Assembly (NCBI GenBank): GCA_934271525.1
Contig: CAKQRL010000002.1
Coordinates: 1-64,000 of the forward strand
DNA length: 64,000 nucleotides
Direction of reading: 5' to 3'
From: an uncultured Rhodocyclaceae bacterium
Lineage (GTDB): Bacteria; Pseudomonadota; Gammaproteobacteria; Burkholderiales; Rhodocyclaceae
Shown: one piece after another, positions 17,446 through 26,199 of the stretch
Layout: every line of letters begins with the position of its first letter
Position numbering within the stretch: position 1 is the first letter of the stretch
Notes under the pieces: generated by a model
Seen by the model: the letters and a program-made list of their open reading frames with translations, nothing else
Told to the model about the DNA's origin: nothing
The model's database searches: none
Translations under genes and position numbers: made by a program

Positions 17446-18192
17446 ATGAAACGCGATATTGAACAATACGCCAAAGATTTTTTGCAACCGGATTATGCTT
17501 TTGAACATATTTTAAAAAAATACCGCTACCAAAATATTCTTGGTTTTTTAGAAAAATACAAACCACAACATATTTTGGAAATTGGTTGTGCCACACAATC
17601 TCTTTTTGATTTTTATCACGATTTTAAAACATGGACGGTGATTGAACCCGGGGAATTTTTTTGCCAAGCTATTCAACAATCGGCTTTTTATGATGAACAA
17701 AAAATAAAAATCATTCAAGGTTTAATTGAAGAAAAGGTGGATGTTTTAAAAAAACAATCTTTTGATTTTATTATTTTCTGCGGAATTTTACACGAAATCA
17801 AAAATCAAAATGAAGTTTTAGAATCAATTTATAAACTCTGCAATGAAAAAACATTCATTCACGTTTTAACATCTAACAATGAAAGTTTTCATTTGTTGTG
17901 GGCGCAAAAAGCGGGGTTAATTAAAAGCAATGTTGAATTAACAGAAACAGGCAAACGTTTTCAGCGTTTTTCAACATTTAATTTAAAAAGTTTAAAAGAA
18001 ATTGTTGAAAAAAATGGGTTTGAAGTTTTGGATTCTGGCAGTTTTTTTATTAAACCATTTAACCACGCCAAAATGGTGCAGTTATTAGAATCAGGAATTT
18101 TGGATGAAAAACTGCTCAATGCTTTGAATATTTTAAGCGAGGATTTTCCAAATAACGGCGCGGAAATCTTTTTGCTTTGTAGGAAAAAGTAA
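17446..18192 (+). CDS. SAM-dependent methyltransferase 2
   Basis: A 248-residue class I methyltransferase, intact and without a G-tract. Motif I is ILEIGCATQSLFDFYHDF (about residue 42) and the acidic motif is TVIEPG; FDFIIFCGILHEI follows. It aligns over its whole length with methyltransferase 1, so the two arose by duplication, but it is more AT-rich and much diverged. ATG follows AAAGGACAAACAAA. It is 4 bp from the DegT-like gene, suggesting a shared pathway. Substrate unknown. Confidence 0.8.
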   Translation: MKRDIEQYAKDFLQPDYAFEHILKKYRYQNILGFLEKYKPQHILEIGCATQSLFDFYHDFKTWTVIEPGEFFCQAIQQSAFYDEQKIKIIQGLIEEKVDVLKKQSFDFIIFCGILHEIKNQNEVLESIYKLCNEKTFIHVLTSNNESFHLLWAQKAGLIKSNVELTETGKRFQRFSTFNLKSLKEIVEKNGFEVLDSGSFFIKPFNHAKMVQLLESGILDEKLLNALNILSEDFPNNGAEIFLLCRKK

Positions 18193-18196
18193 AAAA

Positions 18197-19147
18197 ATGC
18201 AAAAAGAAATCGGCGGTTTTATTGAATTAGAAATTCCAAAAAAGAATTTTTGGCATTCGGGCGGTGTTTATTTAAATTCCGCCCGCAATGCTTTGCGATT
18301 AGCCATTCGCCTTTATCATATTCAAAAAATACATTTGCCGTTTTATACTTGCCCAGTAATTTGGCAAGCCGTCAAAGCGGAAAATATTGAAATTGTGCCT
18401 TATGAAATTGATGAAAATTTTCTCCCAAAAAAAACATTTTTAAAAAACGATTGCATTTTTTATATTGATTATTTTGGCGTTTGTGAATCGCAAAGCAGAA
18501 CATTAGCAAAAGATTATCCTTTTTTATTTTTGGATTGTGCCATGAGTTTTTATGCGCCATTTTTAACTTGTGCGCAATTTTATTCCCCTAGAAAATTTTT
18601 TGGCGTGGCGGATGGTGGAATTTTGTTGAGTGATAAAAAAAATCATTTTAAATTTAAACGTGATTTTTCATTTAACCGTTTTTCGCATTTAATCAAACGC
18701 ATTGAAGGTGGTTCTAATTTTGCTTATAATGATTTTAATCATAATGACGACCAACTTTTAAATGCGCCAATTTTAACAATGAGCCGTTTAACAAAAAAAA
18801 TGTTAGGCGGAATTGATTATCAAAACATTCAAACAAAACGATTAGAAAATTTTAATTTTTTTCATCAATATTTAAAAAAATACAATTATTTAAATTTGCA
18901 AAAACAAAATTATGCGCCAATGTATTATCCTTTTTGGAATGAAAAAACACCTTTGATTAGAAAAGAATTTTTAAAAAATAAAATCTATTGCCCGCAACCT
19001 TGGCGGGATTTGGAAGATTTAATGGGTTCTCAGCCATGTTTAACCGAGCGTGAATTTTATAAAAATTTATTACCTTTAATTATCGACCAACGCTATAACC
19101 AAAAAGATTTGCAAAAAATGCTCAATATTATTCAAGGTTTTATTTGA
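18197..19147 (+). CDS. DegT/DnrJ/EryC1-like aminotransferase
   Basis: A 316-residue PLP-enzyme-like protein related to sugar aminotransferases of the DegT family but shorter. It shows YLNSARNALRLAI near residue 27, the DYFGVCESQ region, LFLDCAMSFYA, and SPRKFFGVADGG, in which Lys133 would bind PLP. It could aminate a nucleotide sugar used in a surface glycan. It is coupled to methyltransferase 2 and is markedly AT-rich, which suggests acquisition by transfer. Confidence 0.68.
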   Translation: MQKEIGGFIELEIPKKNFWHSGGVYLNSARNALRLAIRLYHIQKIHLPFYTCPVIWQAVKAENIEIVPYEIDENFLPKKTFLKNDCIFYIDYFGVCESQSRTLAKDYPFLFLDCAMSFYAPFLTCAQFYSPRKFFGVADGGILLSDKKNHFKFKRDFSFNRFSHLIKRIEGGSNFAYNDFNHNDDQLLNAPILTMSRLTKKMLGGIDYQNIQTKRLENFNFFHQYLKKYNYLNLQKQNYAPMYYPFWNEKTPLIRKEFLKNKIYCPQPWRDLEDLMGSQPCLTEREFYKNLLPLIIDQRYNQKDLQKMLNIIQGFI

Positions 19148-19166
19148 AAAATCAAAAAAACAAAGC

Positions 19167-19178
19167 GTTTACCGTGGA
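19167..19178 (-). repeat. 12-mer repeat, single, between convergent genes
   Basis: GTTTACCGTGGA between the DegT-like gene and the convergent RelA/SpoT pseudogene, with the A-run tail on the left. Confidence 0.83.
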
Positions 19179-19191
19179 TTTTTGCGTTTTT

Positions 19192-20216
19192 TTATAATTT
19201 ACATTCTTTTTTAATTTGTGCAATAAATTCTAAACCATTTAAAAAATAATTGGGGTAAGCTTTTTTTAAAAGTTAGTGTTTGTCTAATGAAATAAATACC
19301 GCATCTTTTTCGCCTGTTTTTTGAAATTCTTGTTCAAAAAAATCATACAATTTTTGTGCATCCAAAAAGTCTTCTTTTTTAAATCCAAAAAGCCGAGATT
19401 TATTTTTTTTCAAATCTATTAAAATAATAAAATAATAATCCTTATCATCCGTGCGGTCGTCAATATTTTTGTTGGAAATTAATAATTTTAAAAGGTTTTC
19501 CAAAATTTTATTTTTGTCGTTTAAGTTTTTTATTTTTTCTATAATTTCTGTTTTTGAAAAATTTTTGTAATTATTTAAAATAGCTGTTCCTTCCACAAAA
19601 GAAAATAGAGCGCTTGATAATTCAAAAAATTCTTTTTCATCCGTTTTGCCATTTCCTTCTTTAATTTTATTGTCATTTTTCATTCCCAATACTTCCACAG
19701 CCGTTGCCCAATAATGTTGCAGTTGTGTGCGAATTTGTAATTCCAAAAACATTTTAAAATCATTTTAAAATCATTTTCGTTTTTGTATTTAAATATTTGG
19801 TGAATAGAACGGTAACCATCATTTTTTGGATTTTCAATATAATTTTTTTGATTGATATATTTAAATTGCCGATTATTTTTTTGATATTTTTCTGCCATTA
19901 TTTTGGAAAATTTTTCAACATTTTTAATATTTTTAAAAACCACACGTATTCCTGCAATATCTTGCATGGTATTTAATTTCATATTGGGGAAACGTTGCAA
20001 TTTGCAAAAAATAGAATAAAAACGTTTTAAGCGCCGCGCCACAATTTCTTCTTTTAAATGCGCTTCATTCAAATGTTTGCGAATGAGTGTTGCCATTTTT
20101 GCCATCATCGGCAAATGCGCATTGCGCCATAAAAATAAGAGTTCAGAATCAAAATCTTCTTTTTGGCGAATATGTTCACCGCATTGACGAATTTTATTTT
20201 TGCTAAGATTTGCCAT
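19192..20216 (-). pseudogene. broken RelA/SpoT-domain (alarmone synthetase-like) gene
   Basis: The two pieces join to one RelA/SpoT nucleotidyltransferase-domain protein of about 337 residues: NTMQDIAGIRVVF, NDGYRSIHQIF, then LELQIRTQLQHYWATAVE. The frame breaks at an 11-bp tandem duplication (19751-19772); with one copy the reading continues NENDFKMFLELQIRT without a gap. A second lesion is an in-frame TAA at 19273-19275, after which the conserved tail LLKKAYPNYF continues in frame to 19192. So the gene is doubly interrupted, though the duplication could revert. It is divergent from the acyltransferase gene at 20275. Confidence 0.8.
19751..19772. repeat. 11-bp tandem duplication breaking the RelA/SpoT gene
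   Basis: Two adjacent copies of ATTTTAAAATC (19751-19761 and 19762-19772). Eleven is not a multiple of three, so copy number sets the frame. Confidence 0.9.
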
Positions 20217-20240
20217 TTTTTGCCCAAAAACCTTTATAAT
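20210..20240 (+). promoter_or_regulatory. possible promoter of the GNAT gene
   Basis: TATAAT at 20235-20240 with TTGCCA at 20210-20215; the 19-bp spacer is long. It lies 35 bp before the ATG at 20275. Confidence 0.35.
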
Positions 20241-20257
20241 GCCCAAAATTTTTTGTT

Positions 20258-20269
20258 GTTGACCGTGGA
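20258..20269 (-). repeat. 12-mer repeat at the ribosome site of the GNAT gene
   Basis: GTTGACCGTGGA ends 5 nt before ATG 20275, so GTGGA is placed as a ribosome site. The AT tail extends upstream. Confidence 0.82.
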
Positions 20270-20274
20270 TTTTT

Positions 20275-21309
20275 ATGATTTTAAACGAAATTGCCATTGC
20301 CGATTACCAAAAACTCTTGCCCAAAAATGTTTGCGCTTTTGAATCGGCAGAATTTTTAAAACTCAACGCCCACAAAGTGGATGCCTTAAAACTTTTTGTG
20401 TTGAAGGATGCCAGCAAAAATCGTTTTGTGTTGGCAATGGGTTTAAAAAACGGCGTTTTAAAATTGCCTTTTTCTGCCACTTTTGGAATGTTGAACGAAT
20501 TGTCGGGCAAAACGTCCATTGCGTTTTTTCATCAAGCCATCACCGCCTTGTTGGAATGGGCAAAAACAAATGCCATCAAAGAAATTGTGATTCAAACCCC
20601 GCCAGCTATTTACCATCCGCTTGCCATTGCCAAACTGCAAAACGCCTTATTTTGCGCAGGTTTTGCGGTGAAACATTGGGATATTAATTACGAATTACCG
20701 CTGAACAAAAATATTACTTACGACACTTTTTTGAAAAGCAAAGCACGCAACCATTTGAAAACCGCGCATCGCGGCGCTCTGCGCGCTTTAAATAACGCGC
20801 ATCGCGGCGCTCTGCGCGCTTTAAATAACGCGCATCGCGGCGAAGTTTATGAAATTATCGCCCAAAACCGCAAAGAGCGCGGTTTTCCCTTGCGTTTAAC
20901 CGAAGAAGAAGTGCTGCAAACCGCGCAAATTGTGGCAAGCGACTTTTTTGCCGTGCAAAATAAAAACGGCACTGCCATTGCCGCCGCTTGGGTGCAACAT
21001 TTAACGCCCAAAGTTGCCAATGTGGTTTATTGGGGACATTTGGAACAATACAAAGCGCTTTCCCCCATTAACTTTTTGGCGGAATACCTTTATAACTTTT
21101 ATGCCGCGCGCGATTTTGATTTTTTATCCATCGGCACGGCAACGGAAAATTCTTTGCCCAATGTGGGTTTGTGCGATTTTAAAGAAAATATCGGCTGCTC
21201 TGCTTCATCCAAAATCACCTTTGCCATCGCTTTGAATTCGGGGGGGGGGGGGGGTAGACCACTTGATTCTGTTGCCGTTCTCATTGTTGTTCTTGGGGGC
21301 GGCAGATGA
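20275..21309 (+). CDS. GNAT/FemAB-like acyltransferase with G-tract and 33-bp repeats
   Basis: A 344-residue protein of the GNAT/FemAB type: substrate-binding N-half, then AAAWVQHL..VVYWGHLEQYKALSPINFLAEYLY and a C-terminal LSIGTATENSLPNVGLCDFKENIGC. An in-frame 33-bp tandem repeat (AHRGALRALNN) lies at about residues 164-190. A G15 tract at 21240-21254 follows the conserved domain and sets three alternative tails: a 17-residue RPLDSVAV-type tail now, an immediate stop with 16 or 13 G, or a longer VDHLILL frame with 14. It overlaps the start of the next gene. It may modify a surface amino sugar or peptide; substrate unknown. Confidence 0.7.
   Translation: MILNEIAIADYQKLLPKNVCAFESAEFLKLNAHKVDALKLFVLKDASKNRFVLAMGLKNGVLKLPFSATFGMLNELSGKTSIAFFHQAITALLEWAKTNAIKEIVIQTPPAIYHPLAIAKLQNALFCAGFAVKHWDINYELPLNKNITYDTFLKSKARNHLKTAHRGALRALNNAHRGALRALNNAHRGEVYEIIAQNRKERGFPLRLTEEEVLQTAQIVASDFFAVQNKNGTAIAAAWVQHLTPKVANVVYWGHLEQYKALSPINFLAEYLYNFYAARDFDFLSIGTATENSLPNVGLCDFKENIGCSASSKITFAIALNSGGGGGRPLDSVAVLIVVLGGGR
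20764..20842 (+). repeat. 33-bp in-frame tandem repeat
   Basis: Two full units (20764-20796, 20797-20829) and the first 13 bp of a third. Each unit encodes AHRGALRALNN. Change in copy number would keep the frame and change protein length by 11 residues. Confidence 0.9.
21240..21254 (+). repeat. G15 homopolymer tract
   Basis: Fifteen consecutive G followed by TAGA. The preceding bases AATTC and following TAGA are shared with the tract at 62322. Confidence 0.88.
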
Positions 21310-22235
21310 TTCAAATTCGCCCTTATGCCGCCTGCGATTCTGCTTTGTGGAATGCTTTTATCGCCCAATCCAAAAACGGCACGTTTTTATTCAACCGTGC
21401 TTTTATGGATTACCACGCCCATCGTTTTATTGACCATTCCCTTTTGTTTTTTGAAAAAAACAATTTAATTGCGGTTTTGCCTTTAACCCAACACCAGCAA
21501 ACTTTAATTTCCCACGGCGGGCTAACTTATGGCGGTTTGGTTGTTTCTTACAAAATCGGCCAAAAAAAGGTTTTGGAATGTTTTGAAGTGCTTTGGGATT
21601 ATTTAAAACAACATCATTTTGAAAAATTAATTTACAAAAAAATCCCTTTTATTTACACCAGCCAACCTTGCGATGAAGACCTTTATGCCTTGTGGAAAAT
21701 GGGCGCAAACCTAATGAAAAAAGAAGCCTCTTCTGCTATTTTTTTGCAAGAGCGCTTGCCTTTTTCTGAACTAAGAAGAAGAAGAAGAAGAAGCGAAAAT
21801 TTAGGTGTTTTAATGGCAAAAAGTGATGATTTTGTTGCATTTCACGGCATTTTAAGCGAAGTTTTAAAAAAACACCAAGCCAAACCGGTGCACTCGCCAG
21901 AAGAAATGATGTTGTTGAAATCACGTTTTCCAGAAAATATAGAATTGTTTGTGGCACTTGAAAATCAACAAATGATTGCGGGGACGTTGTTGTTTATTTA
22001 TCCGCAACTTATTCACACGCAATATTTGGCAGCCAATGATTCCGCCAGAAAAAACGGCGCTTTGGATTTTTTGCTTTGTTCTTTAATTGAACATTATCAA
22101 AATCAAAAAATTTATTTTGATTTTGGCATTTCCACCGAAAACAACGGCCAATTTTTAAATGAAGGTTTAATCCATCACAAAGAAGGTTTTGGCGCCCACA
22201 CCGTGGCTTATGAAACGTGGGAATGGTTGATTTGA
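21306..22235 (+). CDS. GNAT-family acyltransferase with AAG triplet repeat
   Basis: A 309-residue FemAB/GNAT-like protein: N-domain with WNAFIAQSKNGTFLFNRAFMDYH, SHGGLTYGG, and C-domain with HTQYLAANDSARKNGALDFLLCSLIEHY and FDFGISTENNGQFLNEGLIHHKEGFGA. This tail is typical of GNAT proteins in surface polysaccharide clusters. Seven AAG triplets (21773-21793) encode RRRRRR at about residue 157, where relatives also have a basic patch. The ATG overlaps the stop of the preceding acyltransferase. Confidence 0.75.
   Translation: MIQIRPYAACDSALWNAFIAQSKNGTFLFNRAFMDYHAHRFIDHSLLFFEKNNLIAVLPLTQHQQTLISHGGLTYGGLVVSYKIGQKKVLECFEVLWDYLKQHHFEKLIYKKIPFIYTSQPCDEDLYALWKMGANLMKKEASSAIFLQERLPFSELRRRRRRSENLGVLMAKSDDFVAFHGILSEVLKKHQAKPVHSPEEMMLLKSRFPENIELFVALENQQMIAGTLLFIYPQLIHTQYLAANDSARKNGALDFLLCSLIEHYQNQKIYFDFGISTENNGQFLNEGLIHHKEGFGAHTVAYETWEWLI
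21773..21793 (+). repeat. (AAG)7 triplet repeat
   Basis: Seven AAG units, read in the AGA frame as a run of arginines. Slippage would add or remove arginines without a frameshift. Confidence 0.85.
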
Positions 22236-22243
22236 AAACAAAA

Positions 22244-22294
22244 TCCACGGTCAACCGAAAATTTTTTTGAAAAAAAATATTGGTTGACCGTGGA
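22244..22294. repeat. inverted 12-mer pair between convergent genes
   Basis: TCCACGGTCAAC (22244-22255) and its exact inverse (22283-22294), offset 39 bp, T7-G-A8 centre. It lies between the acyltransferase and argA stops, well placed as a bidirectional terminator. Confidence 0.88.
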
Positions 22295-22297
22295 AAA

Positions 22298-23608
22298 TTA
22301 TAATTTTTTAAACAAAACCTTTGATTTTCTTTGCAAATTGTAAATGCGGCGTTTGCATTGCGGAAGGTCTGATACTTCGCCTAACGCAAAACCGCGTTCC
22401 ATAAACCAATGTTCGGTTTGTGTGGTTAAAACAAAAAGAAATTCAATTTTTTGTGCGCGGGCGCGCGATTCAATGCGGCGCAAAAGCGATTCGCCATAAC
22501 CCCATTCGCGCTGGTCGGCGCGCACCGCCAAACAAGCCAGTTCTGCCATTTTTGGCTCATCTTCGGTTTGTTCTTGCACATAAAGCGCGGCGCAACCAAC
22601 CACGATGTTGTCGTGCAACATAATAGAAAAGTGTTCAATTTCGCGCTCCAACAACTCCCGCGGGCGAGGCACCAAAACGCCTGCGGCTTCCAAAGGTTCA
22701 ATAATGGCAATGAGCGCCGCAATATCATCCGATTTGGCTTCTCGCATATTTTCCAAAGATTCGCGCGTGATAACCGAACCCACGCCATCGTGCGTGAATA
22801 ATTCTTTCAACAACGCGCCTTCTGTTTGCCACGGCACAAAATGCACGCGCCCAACTCCCGCGCGGCAAGCGGCGGCTGCGTGCGGCGCAAAGCGCGCCAC
22901 ATCGTCTGGCGTTTGACTTAAAGGCAAAGCGCTTAATTCATCACTGGTTAAAGCGTCCAAAAATTCGCCTTTTTCATCAAAAATGCCGCGCCCTTCGGTT
23001 AAAAAAATGAGTTTGTCGGCACGCAGTGCAACAGAAACCGCTTGCGCCACATCCGCCATTTCTAAATTAAAAATCTCGCCCGTGGGCGATAAACCTTCGG
23101 TATTGATTAAAACCAAATTGCCAAGTTTTAATTGCGCCAAAATGCCATCCGCATCAACTTTGCGCACTTTGCCGGTGTATTGCAAATCCACGCCCTCTAA
23201 AACGCCAATGGGTTGGGCTGTAATAAAATTGCCGCCAATAACGCGATTTTTGGCGTTGGCCATCGGCGTATTCGGCAAACCTTGGGAAAGCATTGCGCTG
23301 ATTTCAATATGCACGCTGCCCACGGCATTCAACACGCATTCCAGCGTATCCGCATCGGTTACGCGGTAACCATTATGAAAGCGCGAAGGCAAATTGCGCG
23401 CTTTTAATAAATCTTCAATTTGTTCTCTGGCGCCATGCACCAACACCACGCGAATTCCAAGCGCCAACAACACGTTGATATCAAAGGTAATATTTTTCAA
23501 ATGCGGCAGTGACAAAGCCCGCCCGCCCAAACTCATCACAAAAACCTTGTTTTGGTAGGCGTGAATGTAGGGTGTGACCAACCGAAACCATTGCACAAAA
23601 GCATCCAT
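22298..23608 (-). CDS. argA: amino-acid N-acetyltransferase (N-acetylglutamate synthase)
   Basis: Acetylates glutamate, the first step of arginine synthesis. The 436-residue protein has the standard ArgA layout: an N-terminal amino-acid-kinase-like domain (FVMSLGGRAL, VLVHGAREQIEDLL, GNFITAQPIGVLEGVDLQYTG) and a C-terminal GNAT domain with ELACLAVRADQREWGYGESLLRRIE. argJ is also present at 42122, so two enzymes can make N-acetylglutamate here. Arginine feedback is usual for the family. Confidence 0.95.
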   Translation of the reverse strand: MDAFVQWFRLVTPYIHAYQNKVFVMSLGGRALSLPHLKNITFDINVLLALGIRVVLVHGAREQIEDLLKARNLPSRFHNGYRVTDADTLECVLNAVGSVHIEISAMLSQGLPNTPMANAKNRVIGGNFITAQPIGVLEGVDLQYTGKVRKVDADGILAQLKLGNLVLINTEGLSPTGEIFNLEMADVAQAVSVALRADKLIFLTEGRGIFDEKGEFLDALTSDELSALPLSQTPDDVARFAPHAAAACRAGVGRVHFVPWQTEGALLKELFTHDGVGSVITRESLENMREAKSDDIAALIAIIEPLEAAGVLVPRPRELLEREIEHFSIMLHDNIVVGCAALYVQEQTEDEPKMAELACLAVRADQREWGYGESLLRRIESRARAQKIEFLFVLTTQTEHWFMERGFALGEVSDLPQCKRRIYNLQRKSKVLFKKL

Positions 23609-23653
23609 TTTTGGCGAATTGTTTTTGAAAAAAAAGCGATTTTATGCCTTTTT

Positions 23654-23665
23654 TCCACGGTAAAC
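23654..23665 (+). repeat. 12-mer repeat upstream of argA
   Basis: Perfect TCCACGGTAAAC with an ATTTTTTTC tail; the inverted partner has decayed. Confidence 0.83.
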
Positions 23666-23677
23666 GCAATATTTTTT

Positions 23678-25474
23678 TCAATTTTCAATTTGCGTTAAAT
23701 GAATCGGGGAATAAATTGCGGGCGTTTTATTTTTATAAATATGAAAAAGCAGATTATTATTTTCATAAGTGCTATTGGGAATATCAATTAAAACAGGTTT
23801 TCTGCCTTTATACGGCAAAAAATGCGTTAAGTTTTTTGGCAAAATATAATAATCCACGTGTTTTGTATTATAAAAACGTTCATCGTCATAGAAAAAATGC
23901 CACAACATTGGCAATTTAATTTCTGAAAAAGGCAAAGCTTTTGAAGGTGGATTATCCGACAATTTCCCAACATGAACTGTATAAACATTCGGGTAATTTA
24001 AAAAAGAATCCAATAAACCTTGCATTTTCACATCACCCCAAGTGGTGTTGCCGATGACAAAATTCTTTTGTGGGTTGGATTTTATTAAATCTTCAATTTG
24101 TTCAATGGCTTTAAAATGTTCTTTTTGAATAGAATAAAATCCTTTGAATTTGGAATAAACGTCAATATTGCTCACAAAATGTGTGGCAGAAAATAGAATT
24201 AAAAAAATCGCCGTAATAATTTTTTTATTTTGATGAAAAAATAAAGCAAAAATAATGCTGCCAATAAGAATGGCAATTTTAAAATTTAAAATAACAATAG
24301 GTTGTTTTAAATCCAAAAAATAAAGCATTGTGTGGTGAATGTTGGGATTTGCGCCTTTGTAGGCAATAAAAATTAAAATCGCTGGCATTAAAAAATAAAG
24401 AATGGCGCGAAAACTTGGTTTATTCAATGGTTTTTCTAATAAACTTAAAAATACGCTTAATAATGGAATCCAAATAAAAGAGAGATAGCGCAACAATGCG
24501 CGCGGGGTTGGTTCGTAAAAATCTTCTTTTAAATAAATGGTATAATTAATTACCAATGCGGATGTGAAAATTAAAATCAATAAAAAAACAATTGTTTTTT
24601 GGGCATTTTTATTTAAATGCTGCCAAAACAAAAATGGAATGGTTAAAGTAAAATAACCCGATGCGATTGCCACATGCATTAAAAAATAAAGAAAAGCATA
24701 AAAAAAGAAAAAAACATAACCCGGTTGTTTTAAAATTTCAAAACTTAAAATATTTGCTGAGTGACTGCTATAAGAATGCGATAAACCAGAAAAAAGAGTG
24801 AAATTCAAAATAAAAAATGGAATAAAAAAACCAAGTATTAAAAACGTTGCGTTTTTAAAAAAATTTTCTCTTTTTAAAAATAATAAATAAAGTAAAAATG
24901 ACAATGGAAACACCGCGGCAATTTCTTTGCACAAATAAAGGGCATAAGACAAAACGCCTAAAAACAAAAAAAACTTCAAGGATTGTGAATGACTGTTAAG
25001 AATAAATTTTAAATAGGCATAAAACACCCAAAGCGAGAGTGGAATATAAAGATTTTCGCTCATAAAAGTGAGCGAATAATTTAAGTCCGGCAGAATTAAA
25101 AGAATGGCGCAAACAATGAAAATAGATGATTTTTTTTGTAATAATTCTTTGGCAATTAAAAAAGCGGGGAAAATAGCAGAGCAAACCAAAAAAGAATTGA
25201 TAAACGCAAAAATATGTTGTTGAATTTCGCGGTTTTCAAATAAAAAAGCGGGGGATAAAAATAGCGGATACAAAATTTTTTGAAAATTAGTTTCTGTATT
25301 ATAAATTAAAAGCCCGCGAAAATGTGCTATATTTTCTGCCAAATGGTAATAACGCAATTCATCGGGGTAAATTACAAAATGTTTTAAAAAATCGGCAAAA
25401 TAAAATCGCAAAATTAAACCGATTAAAAACAACATAAAAACAATTAAAAAATCGCGTTTTTGGAGCATTTTCAA
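23678..25474 (-). CDS. large membrane protein, GT-C glycosyltransferase-like
   Basis: A 598-residue polytopic protein with about ten or more hydrophobic segments in the first 430 residues and a soluble C-terminal part. The early YPDELRYYHLAENI has the acidic loop-1 residues seen in ArnT/PMT-type GT-C enzymes, which transfer sugars from lipid carriers in the periplasm. It is strikingly AT-rich and lies beside the modification genes, so it may have been acquired. It could also be an unrelated membrane protein. Specific function unknown. Confidence 0.6.
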   Translation of the reverse strand: MKMLQKRDFLIVFMLFLIGLILRFYFADFLKHFVIYPDELRYYHLAENIAHFRGLLIYNTETNFQKILYPLFLSPAFLFENREIQQHIFAFINSFLVCSAIFPAFLIAKELLQKKSSIFIVCAILLILPDLNYSLTFMSENLYIPLSLWVFYAYLKFILNSHSQSLKFFLFLGVLSYALYLCKEIAAVFPLSFLLYLLFLKRENFFKNATFLILGFFIPFFILNFTLFSGLSHSYSSHSANILSFEILKQPGYVFFFFYAFLYFLMHVAIASGYFTLTIPFLFWQHLNKNAQKTIVFLLILIFTSALVINYTIYLKEDFYEPTPRALLRYLSFIWIPLLSVFLSLLEKPLNKPSFRAILYFLMPAILIFIAYKGANPNIHHTMLYFLDLKQPIVILNFKIAILIGSIIFALFFHQNKKIITAIFLILFSATHFVSNIDVYSKFKGFYSIQKEHFKAIEQIEDLIKSNPQKNFVIGNTTWGDVKMQGLLDSFLNYPNVYTVHVGKLSDNPPSKALPFSEIKLPMLWHFFYDDERFYNTKHVDYYILPKNLTHFLPYKGRKPVLIDIPNSTYENNNLLFHIYKNKTPAIYSPIHLTQIEN

Positions 25475-25489
25475 ATAAAAAAATAAAAA

Positions 25490-25540
25490 TCCACGGTAAA
25501 CATGAATTTTTTTTCAAAAAAATAAAAGGTTTACCGTGGA
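25490..25540. repeat. inverted 12-mer pair between ParA and the GT-C gene
   Basis: TCCACGGTAAAC and its exact inverse, offset 39 bp, T8-C-A7 centre. Confidence 0.88.
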
Positions 25541-25541
25541 T

Positions 25542-26162
25542 TTATTCTTCCAACCATTTTAAAAGTTCGCTCCACTGTGCCACGTCTTTTTTGTTTGTGG
25601 CATTGGGCGGGTCAAAAATGGTGGCGCCTACCATGGCGGCATTGATGTAATTTTGCGTGGGGCGCAAGGTGGCGCGAATGTCAAAATGCAGTTCATCTGC
25701 AAAGGTTTCTAAACCTTGCCAAGCGCGGCGGCGAATGTCGGCACGCATGGCAACAAGCGCAATTTTGGAACGTGCCGAGAGCATTTCTTTTTTGACGATT
25801 TGCAAAAAATCCTCTGTGGCGTTCAAATCAAAAACCGAAGGCGAAAATGGCACAATGAGTTTTTGGCAAATGCGCAAATAATCGCTTAATTTGAAGCCCT
25901 GCAAGCCCGCGGGCGTGTCAATAACAATGTGGTCAAAGTCGCGCGGCAAGTGCGCGGTGAGTTGATTGCCTGCGTAAAAACCAGTGATGACAGGCAATTT
26001 TTCACTGCGCAAAGCAAGAAAGCGCAAGGAAGATTGCTGGCGATCCAAATCCACAAGCGCCACGCTTTTGTTTTGGCGGGCAAAATAACCGCACAAATTG
26101 GTGGCGATGGTTGTTTTTCCTGTGCCGCCCTTGGGGTTGGCTACCATGATGATTTGGGACAC
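25542..26162 (-). CDS. ParA/MinD-family ATPase
   Basis: A 206-residue P-loop ATPase with the deviant Walker A KGGTGKTT at residues 11-18, VALVDLDRQQSS (Walker A') and HIVIDTPAG (Walker B). No parB-like gene is adjacent, so this is an orphan ParA of the short chromosomal type. It may position a protein complex or DNA. A good ribosome site (AAAGGAGAG) precedes the ATG. The solute-binding gene lies just upstream on the same strand. Confidence 0.85.
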   Translation of the reverse strand: MSQIIMVANPKGGTGKTTIATNLCGYFARQNKSVALVDLDRQQSSLRFLALRSEKLPVITGFYAGNQLTAHLPRDFDHIVIDTPAGLQGFKLSDYLRICQKLIVPFSPSVFDLNATEDFLQIVKKEMLSARSKIALVAMRADIRRRAWQGLETFADELHFDIRATLRPTQNYINAAMVGATIFDPPNATNKKDVAQWSELLKWLEE

Positions 26163-26199
26163 CGCACTCTCCTTTTTGAAACGCCGCTTAAAAAAACAC

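Noticed and set aside
20258..20269. TTGACC of the repeat as a -35 box
   Set aside because: No -10 lies at about 17 bp downstream in the copies I checked, and the repeat often ends a few bases from a start codon.
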